A stretch of 17,713 nucleotides of DNA from CAZMJG01 sp964576365 (GTDB lineage Bacteria; Patescibacteriota; Microgenomatia; UBA1406; GWC2-37-13). This document shows, piece after piece, positions 14,990 through 17,713 of this stretch. Made by a program: the position numbers and the translations under genes. The notes below the pieces were generated by a model. It ran no database searches. It worked only from the letters and a program-made list of their open reading frames with translations, and was not told the origin of the DNA. How positions within the stretch are numbered: the first letter of the stretch is position 1; each line of letters begins with the position of its first letter. The DNA lies in contig CAZNUT010000032.1 in the NCBI GenBank assembly GCA_964576365.1, forward strand, positions 1 through 17,713, given 5' to 3'.

Positions 14990-16234
14990 ATGAATTCAAA
15001 AAAAATAACAAACGGACTTTTATACTTTGCATGTATCGTACTTATCTTTAGCGCTGGGTATAAGACTGCGCAGTGGCAAATCAGTAAAGGAGCTATACAA
15101 CAAGATAATTTCACTATTTTAAATGCAAAAAATAAAAATAGCAACGAAATTATCGACTTTTCTCTTTTCTGGGATACGTGGAATAAAATAGAACAAAAAT
15201 ATATTGATAAAGAAAAACTGAATACAAAACAAATGTATTACGGAGCTATAAAAGGCATGGTGGCTTCGCTTGGCGATCCTTATACCTTTTTTCTTACACC
15301 TGATGAAAACAAACAATCAAAAGATGATCTAGGGGGAAAACTGGAAGGTATAGGAGCTCAACTAGGCCTTAAAGAGAGTCGGATCGTAGTCATAGCGCCC
15401 ATGAAAGATTCACCTGCTCAAAAGGCAGGGATAAAAGAAGGAGATATCATCCTCACCGTAGACGGCAAACAGGTGCGCAACTGGTCTTTGGCTCAGACCG
15501 TCTCAAAAATCCGCGGACCAAAAGGCACAAAAGTCACACTCACTGTTGCCCGAAACAACGAAGAGAAAAAATTTACGATTACCAGAGAGCGCATTCAAGT
15601 ACCTTCGATAGAATTATCATATGAAAAAACAGAGTCGAATCAAAATGTAGCACACATAAAAATAAATATGTTTGGTGACACTACAAATGATGAATGGGAT
15701 AAAACTGTAGCTGAGGTAGCAAATCGCATTGATGCCAATACAATAAAAGGCATCGTCCTTGACCTTCGCAATAATCCCGGCGGATACCTTGAAAGTGCCG
15801 TATACATCGCATCGGAGTTTCTTGACATTGGTCAGACAGTTGTTCGCCAGGAGACAAGTATCGGACAGGATAGATCATATGTGGTAGAACGAACAGGCAA
15901 ACTCCAATCTGTTCCTTTGGTCGTACTTATCAATGGTGGATCTGCTTCAGCTGCTGAAATTCTATCCGGAGCCCTCAGAGACCATAAAAAAGCCCGTTTG
16001 ATCGGAGAAAAAAGTTTTGGCAAAGGATCTGTGCAAGAACCCATCGATCTTGAAGGTGGTGCAGGACTCCACGTCACTATCGCCAAATGGATTTTGCCCA
16101 AAGGTGACTGGATAAACGGAAAAGGTATCGAACCTGAAATCAAAGTAACAAATGAGGTTAAAGATGGAAATACGTTGACAAAAGATGCTGACAAACAATT
16201 ACAAAGAGCGGTACAGGAAGTAGTAAAACTATGA
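14990..16234 (+). CDS. ctpA: S41 family carboxy-terminal processing protease (CtpA)
   Basis: C-terminal processing proteases cut extracytoplasmic proteins near their C-termini with a Ser-Lys dyad. The 414-aa protein has an N-terminal membrane anchor at residues 8-24 and a helical N-domain with YGAIKGMVASLGDPYTFFL (84-102). A PDZ domain runs from about 112-195 (GIGAQLGLKE, SPAQKAGIKEGDIIL). The S41 catalytic domain follows: LDLRNNPGGYL, the expected serine S320 in GGSASAAE, and lysine K345 in FGKGSVQ. Length is typical. It is predicted to face the outside of the cytoplasmic membrane. It lies 3 bases after the 238-aa gene and 193 bases before htrA, forming an envelope-proteolysis neighbourhood. 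Confidence 0.95.
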   Translation: MNSKKITNGLLYFACIVLIFSAGYKTAQWQISKGAIQQDNFTILNAKNKNSNEIIDFSLFWDTWNKIEQKYIDKEKLNTKQMYYGAIKGMVASLGDPYTFFLTPDENKQSKDDLGGKLEGIGAQLGLKESRIVVIAPMKDSPAQKAGIKEGDIILTVDGKQVRNWSLAQTVSKIRGPKGTKVTLTVARNNEEKKFTITRERIQVPSIELSYEKTESNQNVAHIKINMFGDTTNDEWDKTVAEVANRIDANTIKGIVLDLRNNPGGYLESAVYIASEFLDIGQTVVRQETSIGQDRSYVVERTGKLQSVPLVVLINGGSASAAEILSGALRDHKKARLIGEKSFGKGSVQEPIDLEGGAGLHVTIAKWILPKGDWINGKGIEPEIKVTNEVKDGNTLTKDADKQLQRAVQEVVKL

Positions 16235-16317
16235 TTGAGTAACTTAGTCTATTTGTGAAGTAACGTATTAGTTGTATTATGTTGTACAAATGGAAACTCA
16301 GACACTCAACAACTCAG

Positions 16318-16336
16318 TTCTTTTGTTACAAAAGAA
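16318..16336. terminator. Hairpin downstream of ctpA
   Basis: TTCTTTTG and CAAAAGAA form a perfect 8-bp stem with a TTA loop. It lies 84 bases after the ctpA stop codon, followed by TTTA rather than a T-run. It might terminate the ctpA transcript in either direction, but the stem is AT-rich. Confidence 0.35.
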
Positions 16337-16403
16337 TTTAGGCCTTCCAACTGGTAGACAGGTTTTCATTCCTTATTATTACTTTTTTTTAAAGTAAAAC
16401 GTC

Positions 16404-16409
16404 TATAAT
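16404..16409 (+). promoter_or_regulatory. -10 box for htrA
   Basis: TATAAT (16404-16409) lies 18 bases before the htrA ATG, giving a leader of about 12 bases without a Shine-Dalgarno sequence. A weak -35 (TTACTT, 16379-16384) is 19 bases upstream. htrA therefore seems to be transcribed separately from ctpA. Confidence 0.5.
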
Positions 16410-16427
16410 TTTACGCCTCATATCAAT

Positions 16428-17558
16428 ATGAAACGATTAATCTGGTACATAGCGCTTGGTATTATTCTCATAGCGCTTCTCAAAAATACACAATTGCCTT
16501 CGTGGTCATTTTCAGACTCATTTCCCTCTTTGAATACTCAACGGGAAAGTCTCAATAGTCGCGTCATTGAATCTGAAGAATCGACAGTCGTACGGGTCGT
16601 AGAAAAATCACTTCCGTCTGTTGTGACGATCAGTGCACTGGTAACTCCGCGTGATCTTAGCCTCTTTGACATACCATTCCCTTTTAGACCACAACGTGAA
16701 TCAGAGCCGGTAGATCAAAATATCGGAAGCGGTTTTATCCTGTCAGCAGACGGACTCATCATCACTAATCGACATGTGGTCACCAATCGTGACACTACCT
16801 ACAAAGTCATTACGAATGACAAAAAAGAGTATCAGGTCACACAAATATACCGGGACAGACTCAACGACCTTGCAATTTTAAAAATCGAAGCCTCAGGACT
16901 CAAACCCCTTGCTCTTGGAGATTCCGCAAGATTAAAACTCGGGCAAATGGCAATAGCCATAGGCACTCCCCTTGGCGAATTTCAGAACACGGTGACATCA
17001 GGTATTGTTTCCGGACTGGGCAGGGGAATCACTGCAGGTTCCCCGTTTGAGGGATATGTAGAAAAACTTGATGATGTTATCCAGACAGATGCGGCCATAA
17101 GCCCGGGCAATTCCGGTGGTCCGCTTCTAAACTCATCCGGACAGGTGATTGGTGTCAATACAGCTGTCGCCAGTGAAGGACAGAATATCGGCTTTGCAAT
17201 TCCGATCAATATCGTCAAGCAACTGATAAAGACGTTTGAAAAACAGGGTGGCAATTTTCAACAACCATATATCGGTGTACGCTACCAGATGGTCGACAGA
17301 AGTACCGCACTCAGACTGGATATCGCAGAAGGTGCTTATGTGGAAGAGGTGCTTCCTGACTCGCCTGCAGAGTCTTCTGGAGTACAGCAGGAAGATATCA
17401 TCACCGCCATCGACGGGAAAAAATTAAAAGGAAGTGATGATAAAGGATTGGGAGCTCTCCTGGCTGACAAAAAAGTAGGAGAACAGGTCATACTTACGAT
17501 CTGGCGGGAAGGGGATACCATGTCTATTCCCGTCACCCTCGCCGCTTCAGATGAGTAA
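16428..17558 (+). CDS. htrA: HtrA/DegP-type serine protease (S1C) with one PDZ domain
   Basis: HtrA proteases degrade or refold damaged proteins outside the cytoplasm. The 376-aa product starts with a membrane anchor or uncleaved signal (WYIALGIILIALLKN, residues 6-20). The trypsin-like domain is at about 50-270 with a complete catalytic triad: H116 in ITNRHVV, D147 in LNDLAILKI and S229 in PGNSGGPL. A single PDZ domain follows at about 280-370 (YIGVRYQ, GAYVEEVLPDSPAESSGVQQEDII). The anchor suggests a DegS-like topology with the protease on the outer face. It neighbours ctpA, also a membrane-anchored PDZ protease, and is preceded by its own TATAAT box. Confidence 0.96.
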   Translation: MKRLIWYIALGIILIALLKNTQLPSWSFSDSFPSLNTQRESLNSRVIESEESTVVRVVEKSLPSVVTISALVTPRDLSLFDIPFPFRPQRESEPVDQNIGSGFILSADGLIITNRHVVTNRDTTYKVITNDKKEYQVTQIYRDRLNDLAILKIEASGLKPLALGDSARLKLGQMAIAIGTPLGEFQNTVTSGIVSGLGRGITAGSPFEGYVEKLDDVIQTDAAISPGNSGGPLLNSSGQVIGVNTAVASEGQNIGFAIPINIVKQLIKTFEKQGGNFQQPYIGVRYQMVDRSTALRLDIAEGAYVEEVLPDSPAESSGVQQEDIITAIDGKKLKGSDDKGLGALLADKKVGEQVILTIWREGDTMSIPVTLAASDE

Positions 17559-17575
17559 ATAATATGTAAAAGTAG

Positions 17576-17581
17576 TATAAT
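17576..17581 (+). promoter_or_regulatory. -10 box for the gene at the right edge
   Basis: TATAAT is followed by eight bases and the ATG at 17590, matching the near-leaderless spacing seen before cysS. No good -35 is visible. Confidence 0.5.
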
Positions 17582-17589
17582 ACCGGGTT

Positions 17590-17713
17590 ATGTCTAAACA
17601 CATAACTCAATATCTGGAGCTTGTGGATATTTCACCTGTGATACCAGAAGAAAACGGAGGTCATATATATCTTGCAGTTTGTGAAAATGATTTAGGCGAC
17701 GTGACAAAAACGG
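17590..17713 (+). CDS. Start of an unrecognised gene, cut by the window edge
   Basis: The frame begins MSKHITQYLELVDISPV and stays open for 41 codons to the end of the window, ending in DLGDVTKT. No signal peptide or known motif is visible in the fragment. The start is supported by the TATAAT box 8 bases upstream and by the position just after htrA. The function cannot be judged from this part. Confidence 0.65.
   Translation, partial: MSKHITQYLELVDISPVIPEENGGHIYLAVCENDLGDVTKT

Noticed and set aside
1..17713. UGA recoded as an amino acid (Gracilibacteria-type code)
   Set aside because: TGA ends several well-bounded genes (SIMPL protein, 238-aa protein, ctpA), and no gene needs read-through.

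Overview
The window reads as a chromosomal segment of a Candidate Phyla Radiation (Patescibacteria) bacterium, most likely of the Microgenomates type. Supporting signs are compact house-keeping genes, very few Shine-Dalgarno sequences, several promoters whose -10 box lies 5-8 bases before the start codon, dispersed palindromic intergenic repeats, and many proteins without recognisable families. TGA is used as a stop codon, for example at the ends of the SIMPL, ctpA and 14270-14986 genes, so a UGA-recoding lineage is unlikely. The phylum assignment is inference; there is no rRNA in the window.

Layout from left to right: a repeat-filled spacer (1-252); a minus-strand pair, ribonuclease J followed 4 bases later by recR (253-2557); a repeat-bearing spacer; a small MIP18/DUF59 Fe-S assembly protein (2761-3060); a perfect 26-bp palindrome; a charged coiled-coil protein (3142-3714); tRNA-Pro(CGG) with a degenerate second copy just downstream. 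Next comes a visibly AT-richer stretch holding a KUP potassium transporter (minus), a tiny predicted secreted peptide behind it, and a divergently transcribed membrane protein (6355-7584). That protein has an extracytoplasmic sensor-like region and a cytoplasmic winged-helix-like end. A small cysteine-containing protein follows (7705-8031), then a startless decayed relative of it (8056-8346).

The second half is denser: cysS; a convergent SIMPL-domain secreted protein; a MITE-like repeat; a 78-aa orphan; a GT39/PMT-type membrane glycosyltransferase; rpsF-ssb; rpsR under its own apparent promoter; an unrecognised 238-aa protein coupled to the S41 protease CtpA; the trypsin-like protease HtrA; and the first 41 codons of an unrecognised gene running off the right edge.

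Functionally the window mixes DNA repair and replication (RecR, SSB), RNA decay and translation (RNase J, bS6, bS18, CysRS, tRNA-Pro), and cell-envelope work (CtpA, HtrA, SIMPL protein, glycosyltransferase, KUP). The most promising unusual object is the KUP/membrane-regulator pair. Its arrangement suggests a one-component transmembrane transcription factor that could sense an external signal and control the adjacent transporter. No CRISPR array, transposase, integrase or phage gene is visible.
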